A DNA stretch of 64,000 bases. It comes from Dichotomocladium elegans. Lineage: Eukaryota > Mucoromycota > Mucoromycetes > Mucorales > Lichtheimiaceae. The position numbers and the translations under genes are program-made. The notes under the pieces are model-generated. The model was not told where the DNA came from. It saw only the letters and a list, made by a program, of their open reading frames with translations, and did not search any database. The stretch's first letter is position 1. Each line of letters begins with the position of its first letter. Location: the NCBI GenBank assembly GCA_025716815.1, contig JAIXMN010000002.1:2108001-2172000 (forward strand), written 5' to 3'. Shown here piece after piece: positions 1-10,242 of the stretch.

Positions 1-870
1 TACAGTACAAGAAGGACCCTGACAGCATCTTTAAGAGACCTGATACGGGGGGACCGTTCGCGTATTCTCAATGAAGAGCATAAGCGCATTATTTTAGAAT
101 GCGTTAATGAAGACCCATCCATTGTCCTAGAGTAGCTGCTCCAACGATTTGAGGGTCTCAAAGCATCCAAAACGACGCTCCATCGATTATGAAAACCTAT
201 GCAACTTGTCATTAAAAATGGTTCGGTTTCAGTCTATAGATAGGGATAGTGCTGCGAAGATCCAAGAGCGCCTTGACTGAGTATGCAGATGGGATAGGGC
301 CGATATCGACTTCAAGAAGCTGCGTTTTTCTTTGACGAGTCTGGATTCCATATTAACATGAAATGCAGCATGGTGTGATCCAAGAAAGGGACCCCTGCAG
401 TGGTTACAGTACTAAAGACAACCACAATCGTGGGAGCAATCTCAGCATCAGGCATCATTCAATGTAGCTTGAGACACCCACAGCCACCAATCAAGAAAAG
501 AAGAGGGCAGGTCAATCTGAAGCTACGAGCAGAGAAACTGCAACTGTGCATCATCTCAGCTTCTTTAGGGCAACGATGGACGAATTTGATAAGTATGAAC
601 ATATGAAGGGCCATTATTTGGTAATGGATAATGCTCCTATCCATACGGATCAGGATATCTCTGAATACATCGAGACTCGAGGATATCGATATGCTTATCT
701 TCCACCATACTCGCCTGAACTCAATCCTATTGAGCAGTTTTGGCCAGTGGTCAAGAGCAAAGTTAAATGCAGAAGGTTCTTGGAAAGCGAGAACGTTGAT
801 AACACAGATCAGCGAGGCATCCAATAGCTTAAGCTGAGTGATTTCGAAGGTTTCGTTTACCATTCTCATA
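1..870 (+). pseudogene. Decayed IS630/Tc1-mariner transposase, copy A (5' end outside window)
   Basis: This is a broken DDE transposase of the IS630/Tc1-mariner superfamily, the enzyme that cuts and pastes its own element. The window opens inside the DNA-binding part: a basic stretch followed by a 'LNEEHKRIILECVNEDPSIVLE'-like segment interrupted by a stop near 135. The catalytic part is recognisable in pieces. The first Asp lies in FDESGF near 335. The second lies in VMDNAPIH near 625. The terminal Glu lies in SPELNPIE near 710-735. Several stops and frame breaks, for example in the segment 300-380, leave no intact frame. Copies B (12.3-13.2 kb) and F (63.4-64 kb) have the same protein, and the shared SKKGTPAVV stretch ties them together. 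Copy A keeps all three catalytic residues although it is frame-broken. Confidence 0.85.
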
Positions 871-939
871 TGTGCTTAGTTAACTGCCGCTGTGTCTACT
901 GCAGCATCGTTTATCACAAAGAAATTTCTTCTGCTCCTC

Positions 940-1440
940 CTTGATTTCCTATAAATAATGGACAGCCGAGAAATCTCCTTTCTCCATCAACTTCATCCCG
1001 ACCCTCTCCTCCATGGTCTTGTTCGGTATGATCGCTATAATACCAAATTATTTTACTGCAACTAACATACGCTGTCCTTTATAGATTAACCAATCGTACC
1101 CGTGCTTAATGAGCCAAGGAAGAGCCGAGTTCCTGAACACCCTTCCTGTCTCTTCTGGTGTGCTGGCTCTCTCGTACTGTCTCTCCGTCCTGGTTATCGC
1201 CGGGACTACCCAAGATAACTCGTGGGTCCTTCGAGGCCCTTGAGTGTAAGTTAAAGCGCATGGAGGAGTAGTGTTTCTGTTGACTAACAGGTTTTAATTC
1301 ATGGATGCGAAATCTTTTTACCTATTGATACGATAACTTTATACAATTCTATGCGACATTTTTTTTTGTATTTTGCACGACATTATTTTATCTTGTTTAC
1401 GACATTTATTTTTGAAAATAAAGTTATGGTCATATAAACA
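940..1440 (+). mobile_element. 3' module and terminal sequence of mariner-like copy A
   Basis: Downstream of the transposase remnant lies a segment that recurs, inverted, at 62300-62770. It starts with TATAAATA (950-957) followed by GGACAGCCGAGA. It then carries a coding-like stretch (about 985-1250) that aligns codon for codon in places with the open frame at 62376-62720, but has an in-frame TAG near 1082. It ends in an AT-rich terminal sequence at about 1325-1440 (TTTATACAATTCTATGCGAC). The terminal sequence also recurs at about 14690-14760 and 18780-18870, so I read it as the element end. Exact boundaries and target-site duplications were not resolved. Confidence 0.6.
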
Positions 1441-1465
1441 TATTCATTGCTGCTTAGAGTAGAAA

Positions 1466-3294
1466 CTATAAACCAGCCTCCTTCACCATGCTGCTCATGC
1501 TACTCAGAGTCTCGTTACTCACGCTTGCTTCGATCTGGTCCGCTGTCGCTGCGGTATTGGCGACCGGATTAAAGTGCTCCAGGAGCTTCAGAATATCGGG
1601 GAACACAATATCTTCAATTCCTTCGGCCCACAAAAAGTCTAGATGTTCCCATTTTTGTATGGCCTTGATGTATGCTAGAGGGGTCGGTAGATCGGCTGCG
1701 AGGACAGGAAAATCAACGAGTGAGTCCGACCCTCCATAAAAGATAGCGATCGGGGTCTTGATCTGCTTTGTGGGGAATCGCGGCGGGACATGATCCATGA
1801 CCGTGTTGGATGTGTGGTACGGCAACCGACTGGGGATTTCGTCGTACATCTGGAACCTTCCTGTGCGAATGATTTGGAACCAATGCTGTGAAGGAAGGAG
1901 GAAGAAAGAGTCAAAGAGATAAGCAATAACAGCATATTCCATTTTTGTTGTTGCGGTCTTACCACAAGGGTCTTGACACTTGTCAAGCTGTAAAGGTGTT
2001 GGTAGCTTACAAGTTTCTGTTTGGACGTCATGTTGCGACCAGTCCAGCCAAACAGAAACCCAACACTGGCATCGATCAGACGGACGAACATGGGTGGAGA
2101 AATGATGCGCTGCCAGAATAGGGCGAGCTTGAGCGGAGTTTTCCTACCAAAAAGGAGATATATGACGGACGGCGTTGCCTTGACAAAGGCATCGATCAAC
2201 GGGTGATGGAGACCCTTGGGAGTTGTTGCGGGAGCCATAGCAATGAAAAGGTTGATCTTTCGGTTCAGGGAAGGATTAATAGACAGGCCAGAAAAGGCGG
2301 TTGCAGTGCCCTGGGAGAAACCAATGTAGGTCAAGCTGGGCAGCCCAGTATGTTCCAGGATGTACTAAGAAAATGCTTCAGCCTTCTTCTTTTTTAATAG
2401 AGTCTAGTAAAGGAGAGATGTGGGGATGGTGGGTGGAGGTCAGAGCAGGGAGTTCCTCCTACTTACATCGACCACATCTGGCAAGTCCCTCAAAGCAAAT
2501 TCATTCAATGAGAACTCCCAAAATTCCTGGTGCCGTGGATTCCGGTGTGTATGATACTGGCTATACTTGTTGCCTCGCGCATTACCCAACCACACATCAT
2601 AGCCTTTCTTAGCTAGCAAGAGAGGGAGATTGCGGTATTCATCGACGTTGCACACCCATATCTCTGACGACATTAAGAAGCCATGATAAAGCAGAACTGC
2701 GGGCCTCTTGTCGGAGGATGAGTCGACCGTGGGGAATTTGCGGTCAAAGTAATCGAGATTGTTGACGATTTTGATCCGGCTGGACTTGTGCTCAGCGGAC
2801 TTGACCGTCGGCATTGGCGTGTTAGCCGATTTGACCGATGGAATTCGGTGCACACACAGCAAGTAATCATCCTTCGTCTGTACAATATGTTGTTCATAAT
2901 TATAGTTCTTCCTAATAACACAAACCATGCGCATCGGGAGAGATTGGACCCCATGTTGAGTATGATGATAGATGGAGCCTGCAGCAGCATATACTATTAT
3001 CTTACCAAAACCAGATCATTTCATCAAATGTCTCAGCTTTCTCTAGAGGGCTGACATGGGGCTGACTCTCTAGCTTTGACAGCCACGGAAATGCACTAAT
3101 CACGGCATCAGTGACTTGCAAACATTCGTCAATACGTGAAGCTGTGTATACCCGGCAATGAAAGCATCAATGCTCTTGATAATGAAAGAAGGAAGAATGA
3201 TGACAATGACTCGAACCACACCCTCAAAAGCAAAAAAGAGAATGGTCAAGAACAAGCTACTCTGGGTTAGCGCTTTATTGTTCAAAGCAACCAT
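1466..3294 (-). CDS. Sterol-ester/triacylglycerol lipase (alpha/beta hydrolase, Yeh1/Tgl1 type)
   Basis: Likely membrane-anchored acid-lipase-family enzyme that hydrolyses sterol esters or triacylglycerols at lipid droplets or the plasma membrane. The N-terminus has a hydrophobic segment (SLFLTILFFAFEGVV, about residues 13-28). The lipase-associated region follows (EQHIVQTKDDYLLCVHRI), then the oxyanion region LLYHGFL. The nucleophile elbow is GFSQG near 2325, the acid is probably in DSLVDFP, and the catalytic His is in KWEHLDFLW near 1590. Exons I infer: 3006 to about 3115, 2467-2911, 1963-2364 and 1466-1885, plus an N-terminal exon from ATG at 3294. The last introns (1886-1962, 2365-2466, 2912-3005) have clean GT-AG ends and keep the frame. 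The join near 3100-3130 changes frame and I found no good intron for it, so there is either an unusual splice or a frameshift. The lipase family call is strong; the exact substrate is not shown. Confidence 0.85.
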
Positions 3295-5713
3295 CGCACT
3301 CACCCTTGGTAATCCCGAAATGCTAAACGATCGAGAATGGGTATAGAAAACAACATCGTGGGAGTGGCCAGGGCAAAAAGAGAGCAAAGGTAGGCGTCGA
3401 AAGTGAGATAATGGACTATTTTAGAAGGCACTTCTTCCAGCGGAACTCCGGCGGACTTGGGTTTCAGTAATGTGGGGAGTCGTTAGCTGCTTTTGTGCGA
3501 TTTGTATGCTCATTTCCCTGCCCCCTAGTGTTATGGCCCGCTCCTTTTGGCCTTGTAAAGAAAGGGCGTCGCATGTAGGCATCGTTACAAGGGCACATAT
3601 CGACAATAAGGCATAAGACATCAGAGGGGAGGAGGAAATTGATCCTCTCACCATCCATGCTCTGTGTTTGCATGGGGAATGGCTTGGATTTTACGGCCAA
3701 GGCGCCAAAAACATGAGTCGAGGTGCTCAGATACGTTTCTTCACTTTAATAACAATTCTGTTTGGTGACTTCAGCTGTTTTTGGTAGAATGCCTTCTTCG
3801 CAATAGGCTTTTCCCCCCCGAATTCCAATATCCACATAAGAAGGACGCGGCGACATTCCTATCTGAAAGAATGACTGCCCGATAAGTGCTGCGCTTCATG
3901 CTACAACGCACTTGTAGACTTATCACGTGAAAAGAGCTGTCTCCTTTGCATTTCCAGAGCGAGTGCACGAGACCATCCGCACTTCTGCCCTCTTTTTTTT
4001 TATACGTCACGATGATCACACTTAAATGGACAAGGTCTCATGTATGAGGTGAGTGATAACTTACCCAGGTAGTAAATGGCAGTGGGAAGGTGATACTAGG
4101 ATAAACTCAGCCATGTAATTGTTCTATTGGATTTTTCTCGGGTATGAATATAGTTTTAGCAGTGGAGCAGCCTATGAAATTTGCATTGTGCCTTGCCATC
4201 ATTGCTGTCAGCCGCTTCTGGCTACGTCGTCGTTATCCTGACATCAAGAGAGGCTTCGAAATGACTGTACGCCTCATAACGCATCACTGTCAACTCCAAT
4301 GATATCTTTGTGAATATGAATATTGTCAGGTACCATGTTCACACCCCGCACACAAAGGCTTTCCTCCATTGATGACGATAGACAGGAGTTCCAACGCAGA
4401 AAGTCTTCGCTGTGTAATACTATACTGTACTGTACTCGGGATGGTACTTGACTCATCAGTAACATATGCTGGCTATTGATCCAAGTCATATGCTGCTCAA
4501 CTTGGTGCTTGATGAAGGCAGAGGCTGCTGGTAAAACTTTTCGGTGGCAACCTGTTGGCAAGGGAAGGGGATTTAAATAATAAACGCATAGGAATGCTTG
4601 GCAGAAGGCACAGGAAGTCATGAGAGAATTGCTTGCAAAGACTGACTCCTGCGATCCCCCCCTAAAGAACTTTCTAGCCCTGTTATCGCAGGGTTGCGAA
4701 ACGATAAGCAAGATACTTGGGCCACTCTCCATTCGATGGCACCTTATAGGTGAGCGGGGCGGGAAGAGAGCAATACAGCCTGCTGTGTGACAACAAATGG
4801 GCTCGACCTGCTGACATCATCATTTCATGGTATGTTCATCGGCACACACGCAAACCGCTCGGCTTCTTACAAGCATAAATTGCCTCTATTGAACCGCAAA
4901 TACTACCTAATGATGGCGTGGTATCCATGATCGCATGACGCAAGCTTGATTGAAAATAAAAGCAGGGTGTTTATTCCCGCTGTGTATCGGAAATCCGGGG
5001 GAGGTTGGAGGGAAAAAAGGGAATTCAGGGTCTGTTGATACGGGTCGGGAATAAAAGGAAAGAACTCAGGGTTCACACACGCGTTGCGTGATTTTCTCCC
5101 TCCCTCGTCTCAGAGATGTAATAACGTGGATTTGGCAAGTTCTTTGTGCGACATTGTTTTCTATTTTTGTGATGATGCGACCTCTGAATTGGGTGCCACG
5201 CGGCCGTGATGTTGGGGTTGTTATCACTGCCGCACCCGCTTGGATGTCCGTCTTTCCCCACCCCTCCCCCATCCCGAACTATTCAGTTGACGTTTCACGC
5301 GTGGGAATATATAGAGCCGTTTCATGTAATCAGGACGCGGGAAAAGAACAACAGTCATTCGCATTTCCCAAACTTGCCCTGCCGTTCTTGTCTCTTTCCT
5401 TTTACCCTTCTCAGGATTTCCAACGCTGATCATGAGGAACTGTTGTATAAAAAAGATAGATTTGACTGAAAAGAAGCTACTCGAGTTAGACGCAGAGACA
5501 GAAAGAATCCAAGTGCAGCCAACCATGAGTCAGGGTCCCAGAGTCCGTTATGTAATCTCCAATCAGAGTGGCCCAGCTGAGAATGAGGTGACGCGGGTTT
5601 CACCTGGTGTCAGGGCCCAGTTTAGGTAATCAGGCGTACCCCCACTAGAGCAAGGATGACGGCATGTTGTTGTCCACTGGTTCTCAAGCTCCTTGTTCGT
5701 TTCCAGCACGGAT
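3295..5713. other. Gene-poor interval, no supported gene
   Basis: No recognisable protein family on either strand. There is a 152-codon minus-strand open frame (4274-4732) and a 42-codon plus-strand frame from about 4174 whose start looks like a signal peptide (MKFALCLAIIAV). Neither has other support. The part from about 5040 to 5713 is probably the upstream region of the deaminase gene that follows. Confidence 0.4.
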
Positions 5714-5720
5714 TATATAA
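5714..5720 (+). promoter_or_regulatory. TATA box of the glucosamine-6-phosphate deaminase gene
   Basis: TATATAA sits about 90 nt before the ATG at 5806, followed by a pyrimidine-rich leader. Spacing and context fit a core promoter; the transcription start is not known. Confidence 0.5.
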
Positions 5721-5805
5721 GACCGCCCACCCATCCACCGCCCACTCTTTTTCTTTTTTCTCCACGCCTTTTTCATACGAAAACACACACACATACACGC
5801 CAACC

Positions 5806-7087
5806 ATGAGATTGATTATCCGCGAAGATTATGAAGAAGTTTCGACGTATATCGGTAAGTGGGGTACGTAGGCGATGATGATGAGGCAGGGTTGCTCACC
5901 TCCCCCATTCCCTATAGCCAACTATATCAAGGAGCGCATCCGCCAATATAATCCCACACCTGAGCGTCCCTTCGTCCTTGGTCTACCTACGGGCTCTTCA
6001 CCCATTGGCACCTACAAGAAGATGGTCGAGCTCTACAAGGCCGGCGAGTTGAGCTTCCAGAACGTGGTGACCTTCAACATGGACGAGTATGTTGGCCTCC
6101 CGCGTGATCACCCTGAATCATACCATTCGTTCATGTGGGACCATCTGTTCAGCCACGTTGATATCAAGCCCGAGAACGTCCATATCCTTGATGGCAATGC
6201 GCCTGACCTTGATGCAGAATGCAAGCGGTATGAGACCGAAATTGCTCGCGTGGGTGGCATCGAGCTCTTCCTCGGTGGTATTGGACCCGACGGCCATATC
6301 GCTTTCAACGAGCCCGGCTCATCCCTCACTTCCCGCACTCGGGTCAAGACCCTTGCTTACGAGACCATTTTGGCCAACGCACGCTTCTTTGACGGCGACA
6401 TTTCAAAGGTTCCCAAGCTAGCGCTCACTGTTGGTGTTGCGTAAGTTTTTTTTTTCTTTTGGGTAGACGGGAAGGAGGAAATGGGGGTGGGTGCGCGGTT
6501 GCGCATGCCCCCCCCCCGGGGGGTTGATTTGGGCCGAGAGAGAGAGAGAGTAAATACTCACGCAAGACGTATATGGATATATGCAATATTACATAAAGTA
6601 CGGTCATGGACGCTCGCGAGGTTTGCATCATCATTACGGGTGCCCACAAGGTAAAACGAGATGTCAACGTTGCTCTATTGATTTAATGCTTTCTTTGTTT
6701 CTAGTCCATTGCGCTTGCAAAATGTATCGAGGACGGTGTGAACCACATGTGGACTGTGTCGGCTGTGCAGATGCATCCGAAGGGTCTCATCGTGTGCGAT
6801 GAGGACTCGACCCTTGAGTTACATGTCAAGGTAACACAAACCCTGTAAAATTTTTTTTGGATAAAGCTAAACGGCTGTGTCATACTTTATTAGACCGTCA
6901 AGTACTTCAAGTCCATTGAACACGTGCATCACTCGCTCATTGGTGCTGAGAACTTGTCTCTACAGGGTAACATCCAATTCGGAAGGGTGCGCTTGTTGTT
7001 TCAGTTCATTAATAAACAAATTTAGGTGGCGTGAAACAACTACGAAGCCCTACCTCAACTGAACGCCCCAAGGCCCCCTTCGAGTAA
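5806..7087 (+). CDS. nagB: Glucosamine-6-phosphate deaminase
   Basis: Cytosolic enzyme converting glucosamine-6-phosphate to fructose-6-phosphate and ammonia, linking chitin and amino-sugar breakdown to glycolysis. Visible family marks are the start [15 protein letters not shown], the phosphate-binding [14 protein letters not shown], the active-site [13 protein letters not shown], and the signature [17 protein letters not shown]. Six exons: 5806-5854, 5918-6440, 6599-6650, 6705-6830, 6894-6966 and 7026-7087. They read through to the C-terminal [18 protein letters not shown]. The ATG follows ACC and is the only start giving the conserved N-terminus. Intron 2 (6441-6598, 158 nt) is much longer than the others and holds a C/G hairpin also found in the Gemin6-like gene. 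The gene ends tail to tail with the UHRF1-like gene, 323 nt apart. I saw no other amino-sugar gene next to it. Confidence 0.95.
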
Positions 7088-7410
7088 AAAGCACTCATCG
7101 TCTTTTCTCGCCCTGCCCCACCCCCAGTCTTTCATATATTTTGTATCTATTCTAGCATCTTATTCCGCTTACTTTTCCATTTACCTTAACACTATATCAG
7201 GACTCCCCTTCCTTCCATCTCTCCCCAAGGAAATAAACTTTGCCGAATCATCCATTATTCATAGAGGTACAAGGTTGTGTGTAACGCAGGCAGGTCCCTT
7301 TTCGAAGGACCCTGTTTTCTGAGCTTGAATCGGTTGCGCAAATACATTTAGTAATGGTACGCAAAGAAGCAGGAGAAACAAATAAGAATAAATGGGAGCT
7401 GATAGTGGGC

Positions 7411-9441
7411 TTACTGCATGCAGTCGCTGTAATCGTATGAAATTCGTGGTGTCTTTCGAAGACCTTCACGATGAGAGCCGCCTTGTCGCTTTTGAGGTAT
7501 GGTTTTATGTTTATCATTTCCGTCCGTTTGTTCCGTAAGCAGTTGGCATCTAGTGGTATTGGAGGAGCTTTTAACGTTTGTCCCAGTTGTATTCGATGTC
7601 GTGGCGTTCGGAGCGTACGCCCAGTTGCAGGCCTTGAGCACGGCAACAAGTGCCATGTTGACCTCAATGGGCATTTGAGACAGGTCGGCGCGGCAGCTGA
7701 AGCATGTCTTGGACCCGTCGGTCTGGAGACACCGCTTACATATAATATGTCCGCAAGGGGTCGTGATCGGATCCTGATAGCGTCGTTTTCTAAGTATTTC
7801 TCCGTTCCCATTGCCATTTAAATAGTCTTCCCCTTTCCATTCACCTTGATCGGGATGTGACATGCACCACTCGAGCAAACCACCGCGGTGGAGAACAGGT
7901 AGTGCAAGAACTCATATTCGGACCAAAAGTCAAGTGATCGCACCTCATCCCATACTCGCTTGTTTGCCTTGTCCGCGTCCATCAGCATGCGTACTTTTTT
8001 TGGTATTTTGTAACGAACAAGTTGCTTCGTCTCAGATTGGTTCTGCATGATCATCCGAAGCCCGCGCTTCATTGCGAGCTCTTTGCCTTCCTTTGTCCAC
8101 GGTGCTGGTTCAGAATCGTCCCGTCGCAGCAGGAAACGCCACACTTTGAAACCGCTGGCTCCCTTGTCGGGCCAGTACTTTACCACCTTATACAAACCGT
8201 CGTATCGTACACCCTCTTCAGGCGCATACCGAGGATTGTGCTTCGCAAGCTTGGATGTCCGACACACACGCACCGGTCTGCTTTTTTTCCAGTCTGCGGC
8301 CTCTCCACCCACCTTGTCATTTATCTTGGTCGCACACGTTGCTGCCAACGCGAGATTAAATCGGGTAAGCTCTTGATGTCCCGAGTGTTTGCCATTGCGT
8401 TTGTTTCCCTCCAGGTCTCTGCCGCCGCTGCCAGTATAGATAAACTCCTCCCCGCTGTCCTTATCGTCTTCATAGCCACCCGACAGCACGATTGACACCG
8501 CACCGTTTTTCGTTGTTCCGCTAATACCACCCACAGGGGACCGATGGACACCCCACTCGCTAGCACTGATGCGGTACAGCCATGTCTGGCCGCAGTAGAT
8601 ACCCGGAATCGGTCCGACGTGCGTCGACGGTACGATCACGCACTCGGCTTGCCGTCCCGAGCACGACACGCCGCCACCCCAGTTCTTCGCCTTTGCTCCA
8701 AGGCGTTCACCTAGCTTGGTTTTACTCATGTCCACCGATTTGCCAGAGCCAATCACCACTTCAACGTCGGTATTGATGCAATTAGGACAATACCAGTATT
8801 TTTCTGTAGGAATCGACGTCAGATTGGCGCATTCCAAGTGCCAGTAATTGTCGCATTGATCGCAGATCTTGGGCATCGTGTTAGACAAAGTCCAGAGGGC
8901 TTCGGCTCTTTTTGTTTGGCTCTTACCAGCGGGTCTCCCGACTTCAGTAGACACTTTTGGCAGCCGCATTCGTTGCATTCCAGTATCTGGCTGTCATTGT
9001 GGCATGTCTTGCAGTCGTAGGCCTCGAAAGGTTCGCTGGGTTCGTTATGTGCTATTTCGGTCTCTTGCACTTCCTCTTCCATTTCGCCGACAGCTTCACT
9101 TTTGTCATTTGGATCAGGTCTAGGTTTCACGATCTGAACAAGGATAGTCGTGTTTTCCTTGATGTTGTATGTGCCATAGAGCTGTGCAGGACTTCCATCG
9201 GAGCATTTGTCCATTAGCTGAAATAATGCTGCCCAAGTTAGCAATTCGGCCTTCCCCATTGCCCTCCAGGTTGATGTTGTGAACCTGCCATTTTTCCAAG
9301 AGCAAAGAGCCGTATGGAATCAGCGGTAGTGCCAAGCAGATCTGCTATATTTTTACGTATTGTCTGCACATTCTCGCTCTTCGAGGTCTTTAGGCTATGC
9401 TTCGAAGAACCAAACGCAGGATTTGAAAGAAGGAGCTGCAT
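7411..9441 (-). CDS. UHRF1-type protein: UBL, PHD, SRA (YDG) and RING domains
   Basis: Probable nuclear E3 ubiquitin ligase that reads hemimethylated CpG DNA. Four exons (9285-9441, 8927-9228, 7845-8867, 7411-7773) sum to 1845 nt, 614 residues, all introns in phase. Domains in order: an N-terminal ubiquitin-like fold (SENVQTIRKNIADLL to YNIKENTTILVQIV, about 1-95); a Cys-rich PHD region (CKTCHNDS, ECNECGCQKC, ICDQCDNYWHLEC, WYCPNC, about 130-205); an SRA domain starting GPIPGIYCGQ; and a C-terminal RING (PITTPCGHIICKRC, CFSCRADL). In the SRA, residues matching human UHRF1 Val446, Tyr466, Asp469, Thr479 and the NKR finger are present (HRSPVGGI, SGGYEDD, YTGSGGRDLEGNKR). The tandem Tudor domain of animal UHRF1 is not visible. 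The first RING Cys pair is spaced C-x4-C, not C-x2-C. The divergent promoter toward cyclin B has MCB/E2F-like sites. Confidence 0.92.
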
Positions 9442-9587
9442 AGTGGTGTTAGCACGTGGAAAGCCAAAGGAAGGATAACGGAAAAAGAGGGAAATACAAC
9501 CACCGAATGAAGCTACAGAGGTCTTCCACTTGCCTAATCGAGATCAGGGCATTCTGGGATTTTGTGACTTACGCGGTTTTGGAAAAG

Positions 9588-9885
9588 ACGCGTTTTTTTT
9601 ATTGCGGCGCCTATCATGAAAAAGTGCTACATGGTCCAAAAAACAAACATCGAAACTTACTCGCCCCCCAAAAAAATAAACACGCAGCAAGGTTCGCGCA
9701 AATGTCGCGCGACCCTCTCTTCTCAATATCTATGTCTAAAACCGAAGCTTTATCTGCAGAGCAAGGCAACCAGGCGGATAGCATTAAAAAACCAACATGC
9801 TCAATGCTTGCCCAGGATATTCTTCCATCGCAGAGCTTTATTTTTTTCCTGTGTGCACCGATCAGGTAGGTTACGCGCCGCGCGC
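9588..9885. promoter_or_regulatory. MCB/E2F-like GC-rich sites in the divergent UHRF1-like/cyclin B promoter
   Basis: The 801-nt interval between two divergent genes holds ACGCGT (9588-9593, the MCB core), TTCGCGC (9693-9699), the palindrome GTCGCGCGAC (9704-9713) and ACGCGCCGCGCGC (9873-9885). These resemble MBF/E2F binding sites, which drive G1/S genes in fungi. The sites lie closer to the UHRF1-like start (147 to about 440 nt) than to the cyclin start. Binding is inferred only. Confidence 0.45.
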
Positions 9886-10242
9886 AACAATGTCAAAAAA
9901 AAAATTACATCGGGAGTTCAAATGAGCTCTTTCCCTCCCTCTCTCTCACTTACTCCTCATAAGCTCCAGGTCTTTAATATATACCCGCATTCATGACATC
10001 AAATAATCAGAGAGCTGTAAGTTGCCATCTTTCTATTCTGCCATTGTGTTTCCAGGGGGAGGGACTGGGATCAACTGAATAAAGAGCGACAAGATCGGCC
10101 AATATGTGGAGAGGCTACTTGAGTTCATTCGTAGCATGCTATCGCTCTTTTTTCATTTTCCCTTGAACCAATCCGACTATACAATCTCATTAAATGTTTG
10201 CGCATCGTAATACAACCATAGTTTGTTGCTGGAACTACAAAA

